Assembly (NCBI GenBank): GCA_019420425.1
Contig: JAHZHG010000044.1
Coordinates: 1 to 12,834, forward strand
From: Clostridiales bacterium
GTDB taxonomy: Bacteria > Bacillota > Clostridia > Lachnospirales > Lachnospiraceae
Direction of reading: 5' to 3'
DNA length: 12,834 nucleotides
Shown piece after piece: positions 5,928 to 12,834 of this stretch. Position numbers and translations under genes: made by a program. Under the pieces are notes generated by a model. That model had not been told where the DNA came from, did not search any database, and saw only the letters and a list, made by a program, of their open reading frames with translations. Positions within the stretch are counted from its first letter, which is position 1, and each line of letters opens with the position of its first letter.

Positions 5928-8132
5928 TTATCTACGTTTTGCAAAAAAACAGAACGAGTCATAGTTTTCCCTCGGCACGGGAAGGAGCATACCGCCGCAC
6001 ATCAATGCTGTGCCGGTGTACTCCGCCGTATTGCCGTCCATATCCCGTACCTCATACGTTGCCTTCCTGCACAGTCCCTTCCATTTTACCTGCCGCGGCT
6101 CGGCGTTTGCATGGAGATCGGTGAACACCACAGCTAAATACGCGGAGGATCCGTCCCTTTCGGCATATTCCCAGGCCGTGAACTCCCGGTTTGTATAGGG
6201 AGAGGTCAAGCGGTAATAGTCGCCGAACTGAAACAGGTGATGGTTTTCGTTGAACTGCTGCACCTGGGCCTTTATCGTTTCTTTTTCCTCTCCGGTCAGG
6301 GCGCTTAAATCCAGCTCATAGCCGAAGGTTCCCTGCATCGCGCAGATTCCCCGCGTTTTCAGCGGAGTCACCCGGCCGTTCTGGTGATTCGGGCACACGG
6401 AAACGTGGGCGGAAATCGCAGACATGGGATAGCCGAAGGAGGTGCCATATTGAATCTTCAGCCGCTCCACAGCATCCGTATTGTCGCTGCACCAGATCTG
6501 GGGGGCATAGTAAAGCATACCGGCATCGAACCGTCCTCCGCCCCCGCTGCAGCCCTCCAAAAGCAGCCGGGGGTACCGCTCCAGCATATGCTCCAGAATC
6601 TCATACAGGCCAAGGACATAACGGTGAAGCACCTCTCCCTGGCGCTCGGCGGGAAGGGCTGCGCTGTATGCGTTGGCGATTGACCGGTTCATATCCCACT
6701 TTACGTATTCGATATTGGCCGAATCCAATACCTGATACAGGCTCTCTTCGATGTATTGGCGCACATCCGCCCGGGATAAATCCAGCACCAGCTGGTTCCT
6801 GCCCCGCACAGGGCTGCGTCCCGGCGCCTTCAGCGCCCAATCCGGATGCGCGCGGTAAAGGTCGCTGTCCTCACTGACCATCTCCGGCTCAAACCAGAGC
6901 CCGAACTTCAAACCCAAGGTATTTACCTTGTCTGCCAGCTCCTTCATCGTGCAGCCCAGCTTTTTCTCATTGACTCCCCAGTCGCCCAGGCCGGAGTTGT
7001 CATCGTCCCTCCTGCCAAACCAGCCATCATCCAGCACCAGCATGTCCAGCCCCAGCTCTGCCGCATTTTGGGCAATCGCCAGGATTTTTTCCGCATTAAA
7101 ATCAAAATAGGTGGCCTCCCAGTTGTTAATCAGAACAGGCCGTTTTTTATCCTTCCACCAGCTCCGGATCAAATGCTTCTGATAAGCCTCGTGCAGGCTG
7201 CGGGAAAGCCCGCCAAAGCCTTCGCTGCTGTAGCACATACATACCTCGGGGGCAGTAAATGCTTCTCCATCGTCCAGCACCCAGGCAAAGCGGACCGGAT
7301 CGAACCCCATAACCGCTCTGGTCTGGCCGATCTGATCTGTCTCTGCCTGGAACTGAAATCCCCCGCTGTACAGCAGGGCATATCCCCAGCAGCAGCCGTG
7401 CTCCTCTGTCGTATGTTTATCCGCAAGAATAACAAAGGGGTTGTGCTGATGGCTGGAGGTTCCCCGTGTACTTCCAATTTGTGTAACGCCATGTCCCACG
7501 GGCTTTCTCTCCATCTCCCGCTCCATCGCATGTTTTCCATAAAAATGAATCATATCCAGATCATCCCCAGGCATATCCACGCAGGCAGACATCACCCTCG
7601 TCAGTTTAACCGGCGCGCCCGTATGGTTTTCCACTACAACCGCCCGGGTAATCACACCGGCTGATGCAAATACGCCGTAGAGCAGACGCACCTCCAGATC
7701 CTCATATCGGTCCTTCAGCACAATTTCCAGCGTCTCCGCCTCCTGCTCTCCCTCGTCAAACAGGGCCGGCAGTCCCGCAAGGGCATATTTTCCCCGGCAG
7801 ATAGAGTGGCTTTTATACCGCAGGTCACATTCCCTCACTCCGTCAGGGAACTCTGCCTCCAGACAGTTCACCCGGAAATCCCCGTTTCCGCTTACGGGAT
7901 ATTCCTGAGGATAATAGTCCATGGAATACGTGCGATTCTCCCGTTCATCCCCCGGATTTGGACAAAATCCACGGTCCGCAGGCATAACCAGATACGAATA
8001 GTCGCTGTCATCCGCGCACTCGCCAAAATACGTGTGTAGCAGCATTCCATGATCATCCACCTTCAGCTGATACGTACTTTTCACTGTTTCCAGGGTAAAT
8101 GTGCCGTTCTCCTCATGAAAAACAATTGCCAT
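5928..8132 (-). CDS. GH36 alpha-galactosidase
   Basis: A 734-residue cytoplasmic glycosidase that removes alpha-1,6-linked galactose from raffinose, stachyose or melibiose. Length matches the tetrameric GH36 enzymes of Firmicutes. An N-terminal beta-sandwich domain is followed by the (beta/alpha)8 barrel, which includes NNWEATYFDF (about 336-345), LVLDDGWFG, KFGLWFEPEMV and EYVKWDMNRSI with the nucleophile Asp 480. CSGGGGRFDAGM and WCSDNTDAVER follow, the latter with the acid/base Asp 550. These positions agree with those known for Lactobacillus and Geobacillus GH36 enzymes. No signal peptide is seen. A GTG at 8156 would add eight residues but overlaps the Shine-Dalgarno site, so I chose the ATG at 8132 with AAGGAGG (8143-8149) ten bases upstream. 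The gene follows the sugar permeases after a 104-base gap that may carry its own promoter, and ends before a strong terminator. Confidence 0.95.
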   Translation of the reverse strand: MAIVFHEENGTFTLETVKSTYQLKVDDHGMLLHTYFGECADDSDYSYLVMPADRGFCPNPGDERENRTYSMDYYPQEYPVSGNGDFRVNCLEAEFPDGVRECDLRYKSHSICRGKYALAGLPALFDEGEQEAETLEIVLKDRYEDLEVRLLYGVFASAGVITRAVVVENHTGAPVKLTRVMSACVDMPGDDLDMIHFYGKHAMEREMERKPVGHGVTQIGSTRGTSSHQHNPFVILADKHTTEEHGCCWGYALLYSGGFQFQAETDQIGQTRAVMGFDPVRFAWVLDDGEAFTAPEVCMCYSSEGFGGLSRSLHEAYQKHLIRSWWKDKKRPVLINNWEATYFDFNAEKILAIAQNAAELGLDMLVLDDGWFGRRDDDNSGLGDWGVNEKKLGCTMKELADKVNTLGLKFGLWFEPEMVSEDSDLYRAHPDWALKAPGRSPVRGRNQLVLDLSRADVRQYIEESLYQVLDSANIEYVKWDMNRSIANAYSAALPAERQGEVLHRYVLGLYEILEHMLERYPRLLLEGCSGGGGRFDAGMLYYAPQIWCSDNTDAVERLKIQYGTSFGYPMSAISAHVSVCPNHQNGRVTPLKTRGICAMQGTFGYELDLSALTGEEKETIKAQVQQFNENHHLFQFGDYYRLTSPYTNREFTAWEYAERDGSSAYLAVVFTDLHANAEPRQVKWKGLCRKATYEVRDMDGNTAEYTGTALMCGGMLLPVPRENYDSFCFFAKRR

Positions 8133-8142
8133 ATTGTCTCTG

Positions 8143-8149
8143 CCTCCTT
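8143..8149 (-). promoter_or_regulatory. Ribosome binding site deciding the alpha-galactosidase start
   Basis: AAGGAGG on the minus strand, ten bases before the ATG at 8132-8130. It lies inside the reading frame that a GTG start at 8156 would use, which argues against that longer start. Confidence 0.75.
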
Positions 8150-8159
8150 GTGACACCCA

Positions 8160-8186
8160 TCATTCTATTATTGATGCATTATACAT
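8160..8186 (-). CDS. Possible 8-codon leader peptide ORF upstream of alpha-galactosidase
   Basis: Reads MYNASIIE then TGA. AAGGAGG (8194-8200) sits seven bases before its ATG, a better spacing than for many full genes here. It lies in the gap between the MalG-type permease and the galactosidase and ends 27 bases before the galactosidase ATG. It would be present only on transcripts reading through from the permeases, because the candidate internal promoter overlaps it. It may be a translational-coupling or leader peptide, or a chance match. No known peptide is recognised. Confidence 0.25.
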   Translation of the reverse strand: MYNASIIE

Positions 8187-8206
8187 GACCTGTCCTCCTT
8201 TTTCCA
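8178..8206 (-). promoter_or_regulatory. Candidate internal promoter for alpha-galactosidase
   Basis: On the minus strand TGGAAA (8206-8201, four of six matches to TTGACA) and a perfect TATAAT (8183-8178) are 17 bases apart. Transcription would start near 8171 and give a leader of about 40 bases carrying the galactosidase ribosome site. It would allow galactosidase expression apart from the transporter. Confidence 0.42.
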
Positions 8207-8236
8207 CTGCGATTCCAAAATATTTACGATTTTCTC

Positions 8237-9076
8237 TCATTTTACTGCTCCATTGACCACACCGCTGATGATCTGCCTCTGGCAAATGACGTAAAAAATC
8301 AGGATGGGCAGCAGCGCCAGCAGATAAGAGGCAAATGCCAGATTGTAGTTTGTACCGAACTGGGTCTGGAAATTCAGCTGCGCCAGCGGCAACGTATTCT
8401 GGCCGGTACCGGACAGGATAACCAGAGGCGTCATTACGTCATTCCAGGTGCTCATGGCCGTCAGTACGGCGACGGTCGCATGCATGGGCTTCATGATCGG
8501 AAAAATGATTTTCCAGTATGTGACCCAGGCCGAAGCGCCGTCCGCACAGGCAGCCTCCTCCAGCTGCACCGGAATGTTCTTCAGATAACCGGAATACAGC
8601 AGAATATTGATCGGCATATAGAAAACCACGTACAGCAGAATCACTCCCGCGCGGTTAGCAATGCCCAGCGCCGCCGTCTGCTTGACCAGCGGCATCATCA
8701 GGATAGCAAAGGGAACAAACATACCGCTTACGATATACAAATAGACGAAACGGTAGCTCTTCTTTTTCCCCATGCTGCGGCCGACGGCATAGCCCGCCAT
8801 GGAATGCAGAAACAGGGAAATCAGCACGGCTGCCGCTGTAAGGAGAAGACTGTTGCCCAGGGAGCGCCAGAAATCCGTAACAGCCATAGCCTCCCGGAAA
8901 TTGTCCAGACTCCAGCTTTCCGGCAGGGAAAGGCTTCCTGCAATGTCATTCGTCATCTCCGACGGCCGCTTAAACGCAATGACAACCGTCAGATACAGGG
9001 GAAAGAAAACGGTAATGCTGCCAATGATCAGCAGAAGCATAATCACCCACTTGGTATTTCCTGCCTTCCCTCTCAT
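8237..9076 (-). CDS. Carbohydrate ABC transporter permease, MalG type
   Basis: A 279-residue inner-membrane permease subunit of a CUT1-type sugar importer. The N-terminus has a basic start then a long hydrophobic segment (VIMLLLIIGSITVFFPLYL, about 11-29), with five further membrane segments. The coupling-helix EAA motif is EEAACADGASAWVTYWKIIFP (about 190-210), with the conserved Gly replaced by Ala in the DGAS context usual for this family. The C-terminus, GVVNGAVK, is the typical MalG ending. The start codon overlaps the stop of the MalF-type gene by four bases (ATGA), with GGAGG seven bases upstream inside that gene, so the two are translationally coupled. The pair forms the membrane channel for the neighbouring solute-binding protein, probably for alpha-galactosides. 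Confidence 0.93.
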   Translation of the reverse strand: MRGKAGNTKWVIMLLLIIGSITVFFPLYLTVVIAFKRPSEMTNDIAGSLSLPESWSLDNFREAMAVTDFWRSLGNSLLLTAAAVLISLFLHSMAGYAVGRSMGKKKSYRFVYLYIVSGMFVPFAILMMPLVKQTAALGIANRAGVILLYVVFYMPINILLYSGYLKNIPVQLEEAACADGASAWVTYWKIIFPIMKPMHATVAVLTAMSTWNDVMTPLVILSGTGQNTLPLAQLNFQTQFGTNYNLAFASYLLALLPILIFYVICQRQIISGVVNGAVK

Positions 9077-9942
9077 AACTGCTCCTCCTTCTTATTCAGC
9101 GCCTTCATCTGAAACAGGGAAATGCTGACAATCACGACAAAGAACATTACCGCGTTTGCACTCTGAAATCCGAACTGGCCGCCCTTCATCCCATTCTCGT
9201 AAATCAAGAAGGAAATCGATTCTGTGCTCTGCGCGGGGCCGCCCTTTGTCAACGCCACGATCTGATCGAATACCATCAGGAAGTTTTTCATACACAGCAC
9301 CATGTTAATACTGAAAAACGGCATAATCAGAGGGAAGGTCAGCTTCCAGAAACGTTTCCATGCGGAAGTCCCATCGATCATACCCGCCTCATATACGTCC
9401 TCTGGTACGGTCTGTAAACCAGAAATATAAATAATCGTGTTCATGGCAACAGACTGCCATGCCCCTACGGCCACGATACCCATCCATGCCGTTTCTCTGG
9501 CGGCAAGAATACTCCTGCTCAGCGCAAAGATGCCCAGGCCGGCGCCGATAGCCGGGAGGATGTAGGTAAAAAAATAGCTGAAGATATAGCCGACAACCAG
9601 GCCGCCCAGGATATTGGGAATAAAGTAAATTCCGCGCAGAATGCCCTTTCCCCTGATCCTGCTGTTCAGTCCCAGGGCAAGCAGCAGGCTGAGGATATTA
9701 ACCATAATCGTACATGTTACTGCATATTTAAAGGTAAACAGATAGGATCTTCCCACGCGTGCGTCGGTAAACAGATCCGTATAGTTACGCAGCCCCACAT
9801 AATCAAAGGAGCCATAGCCTTTAAAGTTGGTAAAGCTGTAGATTACGCCCTGAATCAGCGGCAGCGTATTAAAGCAGAAGAACAGCGCCAGCGCCGGGAT
9901 GGTAAACAGCAGAAACGTTCGCTCTTTATTTCTGGTTTTCAT
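9073..9942 (-). CDS. Carbohydrate ABC transporter permease, MalF type
   Basis: A 289-residue inner-membrane permease subunit. The first membrane segment (FLLFTIPALALFFCFNTLPL, about 10-29) is followed by the family block GVIYSFTNFKGYG and YVGLRNYTDLFTD. Five more membrane segments follow, and the EAA loop is EAGMIDGTSAWKRFWKLTFP (about 182-201), which docks on the ATPase. The segment AQSTESISFLIYENGM near the end is also typical of MalF/UgpA-type proteins. The start overlaps the stop of the solute-binding protein gene by four bases (ATGA), with GGAGG nine bases upstream. It forms a heterodimer with the MalG-type protein. No ATP-binding subunit is encoded nearby; Firmicutes commonly use a shared MsmX-like ATPase for such transporters. 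Confidence 0.93.
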   Translation of the reverse strand: MKTRNKERTFLLFTIPALALFFCFNTLPLIQGVIYSFTNFKGYGSFDYVGLRNYTDLFTDARVGRSYLFTFKYAVTCTIMVNILSLLLALGLNSRIRGKGILRGIYFIPNILGGLVVGYIFSYFFTYILPAIGAGLGIFALSRSILAARETAWMGIVAVGAWQSVAMNTIIYISGLQTVPEDVYEAGMIDGTSAWKRFWKLTFPLIMPFFSINMVLCMKNFLMVFDQIVALTKGGPAQSTESISFLIYENGMKGGQFGFQSANAVMFFVVIVSISLFQMKALNKKEEQL

Positions 9943-11249
9943 TTACTTTCTCCTCCCTTCGTTTCCTGTTCTTTCTGATACGCTTGAACCCTGGCAATCC
10001 GGTCACGGTTGTAGCGTTTCCATTCTGTATCGAAACGCTCCATAAAGATGTCTGCCGCGTCTTCCGCCTCATCGATCAGGAAGGTCTGGATCATTGCGTC
10101 AACAGACATCTCTGCCGGATAATGATGATCCGGATAATCAGCCAGAATACCCTCGTCGATGTACCTGCGCATTCCGTTCAGATCCCCGGACATCTCAAAA
10201 TCACCTTTCTTACACGGTATGGCCTTCTGATCGGTTACGTACAGCTGTACGTTTTCGTCCGCCTGAAGAAAACGCAGGACCTCATAAGCGGCTTCTTTGT
10301 TCGGACAGCTTTCCATTACGCAGAACATCAGATCATTTCCGGAGTTCAGGATATTTTCCTCAGCCACATTGCTCGCCGGAAATACAAAGGAATCCATGTT
10401 CATTTCCGGATTTACGGAACGAATCTGAGGGATAGCATAGCTTCCGATGATGTACATTGCCGACTGTCCTCTTGCAAAGGCCGTACACGCGTCGTTGTAG
10501 CTGTACGCATATGGATCCGGCTCCGCCCACTGAAGAAGGGCCTTCGTCCGCTCTGCCACCTCGCGATACTCCTCGGAAAAGGTGGTCTCGCCGCGATTTA
10601 CCCGGTTGGCTACATCAGCTGGCGCCAGGGCAACGCAGATCGCATTCCACGGCGCCAGACAGGTCCAGACATCCTTAAACCCAAAGTACAGCGGCCAAAT
10701 TCCTGTCTCCTGAATTTCGCCGCACAGTGCGGTGAACTCGTCCCAGGTCGTCGGAACCATCCACCCATGCTCATCGAAAATATCTTTGTTATAAAGAACG
10801 CCTGCCGCATTGGCCATATAGGGAAGTGCATACACGCCATCCTCCGGAATAAGCTCCAGCTCCTTATTCGTCTTCAGGTATGCCTCTTTCACATCGGCCA
10901 GGCCGTCATAATCGGAAATATCCATCAGCATATCGGAGTCCAGGAATCCGGAGTAGTTGATATCTCCGCCGATACCAATGATATCCGGATAATCCTCACG
11001 GATAAACCTGGTTTTTAAGATGGCCATTGCGTCATTGGGAGAATCAATGATCAGCTCAATGTCGTCATGCTCTGCATTAAACTTCTCTGCCAGAGTCTCT
11101 ACTATTTTTACCGCCTCCGGCTTGTACTGCACAATCTCAATCTGCGTCTTTCCACCTGCTGTTTTGCTACTGCCGCAGCCGGTCAGGAGCATGGAAGACG
11201 CCGCTCCCATCACCAGCCTACCCGCAGTGGCTTTTGCCCATTTTTTCAT
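9939..11249 (-). CDS. Extracellular sugar-binding lipoprotein (ABC transporter, SBP family 1)
   Basis: A 436-residue lipoprotein that captures sugar outside the membrane and delivers it to the two permeases. The signal peptide has a basic start (MKKWAKATAGR), a hydrophobic core and a lipobox LLTG-C25. The mature part opens with TQIEIVQYKPEAVKIVETLA and KFNAEHDDIEL, the usual start of SBP_bac_1 proteins. ALPYMANAAGVLYNKDIF and GWMVPTTWDEF follow, matching the sugar-binding family pattern, and the ARGQSAMYIIGSY block is also typical. Binding of raffinose-family sugars or melibiose is inferred from the GH36 gene in the same operon, not from residues. It is the first gene of the operon; the ATG at 11249 has only a modest site (AAAGGA, ten bases upstream). 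The 279 bases before it hold the terminator of the preceding gene and no promoter that I can name with confidence. Confidence 0.92.
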   Translation of the reverse strand: MKKWAKATAGRLVMGAASSMLLTGCGSSKTAGGKTQIEIVQYKPEAVKIVETLAEKFNAEHDDIELIIDSPNDAMAILKTRFIREDYPDIIGIGGDINYSGFLDSDMLMDISDYDGLADVKEAYLKTNKELELIPEDGVYALPYMANAAGVLYNKDIFDEHGWMVPTTWDEFTALCGEIQETGIWPLYFGFKDVWTCLAPWNAICVALAPADVANRVNRGETTFSEEYREVAERTKALLQWAEPDPYAYSYNDACTAFARGQSAMYIIGSYAIPQIRSVNPEMNMDSFVFPASNVAEENILNSGNDLMFCVMESCPNKEAAYEVLRFLQADENVQLYVTDQKAIPCKKGDFEMSGDLNGMRRYIDEGILADYPDHHYPAEMSVDAMIQTFLIDEAEDAADIFMERFDTEWKRYNRDRIARVQAYQKEQETKGGESK

Positions 11250-11390
11250 TTTTCTTTTTTCCTTTCCCTCAGCATCGCCGCCTCACCGGACTGCAATAGG
11301 CATCATTAGTTTTGTCAGGTTTAACAGGAAGTTATGCAAAAAGCCGGCAATTCCCCAATTTTTTTCAAAACAGTTTCAGACAGGCGGGAC
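11250..11390 (-). promoter_or_regulatory. Upstream region of the alpha-galactoside operon
   Basis: The 141 bases between the kinase terminator and the binding-protein ATG should contain the operon promoter and operator. I see no good -35/-10 pair. A stretch TGAAACTGTTTTGA (minus, near 11365-11378) resembles a catabolite-responsive element but misses two fixed positions, including the central C of CG. A regulator-dependent promoter would fit the weak core elements. No regulator gene lies in the window. Confidence 0.35.
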
Positions 11391-11430
11391 AAAAAACAGG
11401 CGTCATCCCGTTGATTAACTGGATGACGCC
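11391..11430 (-). terminator. Intrinsic terminator of the four-carbon acid sugar kinase gene
   Basis: On the minus strand GGCGTCATCC (11430-11421) pairs perfectly with GGATGACGCC (11408-11399) around a 12-base loop, in which GTT/AAC can pair further. The stem is followed by TG and six T residues (11396-11391). The orientation fits termination of the kinase gene and insulates the alpha-galactoside operon from it. Confidence 0.88.
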
Positions 11431-11528
11431 CGGTATTTCTCTGTCAATATGCATTTTATCTGCCTGAACTTCCTCTTCCCGTACAGGCAGAATCCGATTG
11501 ATCCGTCATTTCTCTGATCGGCAATCTT
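11431..11528 (-). other. 3' untranslated stretch of the kinase gene with a second hairpin
   Basis: The 98 bases between the kinase stop and the terminator contain an 8-bp inverted repeat, TCTGCCTG (11491-11484, minus) with CAGGCAGA (11466-11459), around a 17-base loop. It has no U-tract and is not itself a terminator. No reading frame of note is present. Confidence 0.45.
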
Positions 11529-12834
11529 TTATCCCAGAAGATGCTCCACAGCCTCTCTCAGTGTCTCTGCCTCTCCCACATTTCCCGGGAAAATCACGTA
11601 GGGGATACCTGGAAACCGGCTTTCCCCGCCGGTTTTCCACACCGGAATACCCGGACGAATCTGTCCTAAAACCGTAGCCCGCTTTACCTGGAGCGCCTTT
11701 GTGCCCACGTCGCTGGAAGTAATGCCTCCCTTGGCTACCACAAATCCCGGTACCGTATTCAGCCGTCCCACCAGCGCCTGCACCGCGTCAGAAATCTTCA
11801 CTGAACGGATAAGCGCTGCCTCCTTCGTATCATTCTCCACGGTCAGCAGCGTGCGCTTTGTATAAACCGCTACCGTAACCCCCGACGAAATCAGCTGCTC
11901 CTCTTCCTCCAGCAGTCTCTCCACCTCTTTTTCCAGCGCGCCCTCCTGAAGCACCAGATCGGAGTCCATTTCCAGGAAGCGAATCTGCTCCAGCTTTTTC
12001 AGCTCCTCCAGCTGCATCGTTGTCTTGCGGGTATGAGAGCCTACCACGATGATTCCTCCGTGTTTATTCGCCGTGTCCACCATCTCTTCTCTGGAGAGCA
12101 AGGGCCTGTCGCTGATATTACCCAGTGCCTTAACAAATGCTGCGGCTGTCCGGTACATGAACCGGCGTCCGGCAGCAAGGGCACGATACAGGGCAATACA
12201 GAATACCTTTACGTCTGTATTGGAAACGGCGTTTACAATCACCTTGCCAAAGTCATGCACGCCCATCAGCTGTTCGGTTATCCTGTCCAGATTCATCGCC
12301 CGCAAATCCTCCAGGGAAATGCAGACCACATCCTCTGCCTTAAATGCGCCCTCCGTCTTTTCCTCGATATACTCCCTCAGATCCGAATGGGTGTAGCCAA
12401 AGGTCTTGTCGCGGGCAAATTCCGTCTGCGCAGCAGGAATCAGCTCGTCTCCATATTTTACATAGTGGGTATTATTCAGGGTGAACCGGCCGCCTTCCTT
12501 AAAATACGGGCACAAAATCTCTCCGTCAACCACCCTGCCTGTTCCGGCCTCTGTACCCCGGCGCAGCAACTCCGTCTCCAGCGGATAGTGACCGCGCAGT
12601 GTGGAATCGCTCCGGGAAACTAGAATATAGTCAATCCCTGTCTCCCTGGACACCTGCGCCGTTACCCGCGCAATTTCCGTATGTACCTCTGTGGTCTGCT
12701 CCACCGTGAGTCCGCGGGAATTTGTCAGGATAAAGAATACCTTATTCTCCTCCAGAAATCCACGGCGTATGCTCTCTGCCGTCCAATCCGTATAAACGGA
12801 AACATCATGCACCGTCTGCACCCCGGTGGGATCG
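11529..12834 (-). CDS. Four-carbon acid sugar kinase family protein (DUF1537), 5' end outside window
   Basis: The last 434 codons of a gene whose start lies beyond the window. The frame is open to the final base and reads DPTGVQTVHDVSVYTDW, the usual motif near the N-terminus of this family, so only a short N-terminal piece is missing. The N-terminal sugar-binding domain shows ILTNSRGLT and SRSDSTLRGHYPLE (about 69-82 of the visible part). The C-terminal nucleotide-binding domain shows IVVGSHTRKTT, KGGITSSDVGTKAL and VWKTGGESRFPGIPYVIFPG. Known relatives (OtnK, DtnK, LtnD partners) phosphorylate threonate, erythronate or related sugar acids at the expense of ATP; this subfamily's substrate cannot be read from the sequence. 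A GTG at 12821 is not the start. It is followed by its own terminator, so it belongs to a separate unit from the galactoside operon. Confidence 0.9.
   Translation of the reverse strand, partial: DPTGVQTVHDVSVYTDWTAESIRRGFLEENKVFFILTNSRGLTVEQTTEVHTEIARVTAQVSRETGIDYILVSRSDSTLRGHYPLETELLRRGTEAGTGRVVDGEILCPYFKEGGRFTLNNTHYVKYGDELIPAAQTEFARDKTFGYTHSDLREYIEEKTEGAFKAEDVVCISLEDLRAMNLDRITEQLMGVHDFGKVIVNAVSNTDVKVFCIALYRALAAGRRFMYRTAAAFVKALGNISDRPLLSREEMVDTANKHGGIIVVGSHTRKTTMQLEELKKLEQIRFLEMDSDLVLQEGALEKEVERLLEEEEQLISSGVTVAVYTKRTLLTVENDTKEAALIRSVKISDAVQALVGRLNTVPGFVVAKGGITSSDVGTKALQVKRATVLGQIRPGIPVWKTGGESRFPGIPYVIFPGNVGEAETLREAVEHLLG

Noticed and set aside
6846..7664. 272-codon plus-strand reading frame
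   Set aside because: Antisense to the GH36 alpha-galactosidase, with no recognisable family; a shadow frame.
8133..8156. GTG start for alpha-galactosidase at 8156
   Set aside because: The added residues are encoded by the Shine-Dalgarno region itself and are not like the family N-terminus.
9984..11018. 344-codon plus-strand reading frame
   Set aside because: It lies antisense to the sugar-binding lipoprotein, has no domain or ribosome site, and is explained by that gene's codon pattern.
11459..11491. Second terminator or riboswitch after the kinase gene
   Set aside because: The 8-bp hairpin has no U-tract and no recognised riboswitch elements, and a good terminator follows it.
12819..12821. 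GTG as the true start of the four-carbon acid sugar kinase gene
   Set aside because: The frame continues to the window edge with the family motif DPTGVQTVHD, so the start is outside.

Overview
The window looks like the chromosome of an anaerobic gut-type Firmicute, most likely Lachnospiraceae (Clostridia). This is inferred from purine-rich AGGAGG-type ribosome sites, a group B-like [FeFe] hydrogenase, an Rpn-family gene, a group IIC intron and a sugar ABC operon lacking its own ATPase. Every gene I accept is on the minus strand, so transcription runs from high to low coordinates. No tRNA, rRNA or CRISPR array was seen.

In transcription order, the window opens (12834-11529) with the 3' part of a four-carbon acid sugar kinase family (DUF1537) gene, closed by a strong intrinsic terminator (11391-11430). 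Next comes an alpha-galactoside utilisation operon: a lipoprotein solute-binding protein, two MalF/MalG-type permeases joined by 4-base ATGA overlaps, and a GH36 alpha-galactosidase. Together they would import raffinose-type sugars or melibiose and hydrolyse the galactosyl linkage in the cytoplasm. The ATPase must be encoded elsewhere. A 104-base gap before the galactosidase holds a candidate internal promoter and an overlapping 8-codon ORF with a strong Shine-Dalgarno site.

The galactosidase operon ends in a 12-bp terminator hairpin (5817-5844). A complete group IIC (bacterial class C) intron of about 1.9 kb (3905-5808) is inserted in its U-tract. The intron has a GUGUG 5' end, a reverse transcriptase/maturase without an endonuclease domain, and recognisable domains V and VI. 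Joining the exons restores a U-tract of the form TTTGTT|TTTA.

Twenty-eight bases past the intron is a near-consensus promoter (TTGACA, 17 bp, TATACT). It drives a probable second operon: a monomeric [FeFe] hydrogenase with divergent H-cluster motifs resembling group B, an AEC-family permease and a small YcxB-like membrane protein. Below that lie about 390 bases with no confident gene: a GC-rich stretch open in several frames, then an AT-rich leader. The 5' part of an Rpn-family (PD-(D/E)XK) gene runs off the window start.

The most notable feature is the intron's position inside the terminator of a sugar operon and directly upstream of the hydrogenase promoter. I see no clearly unprecedented multi-gene system here.
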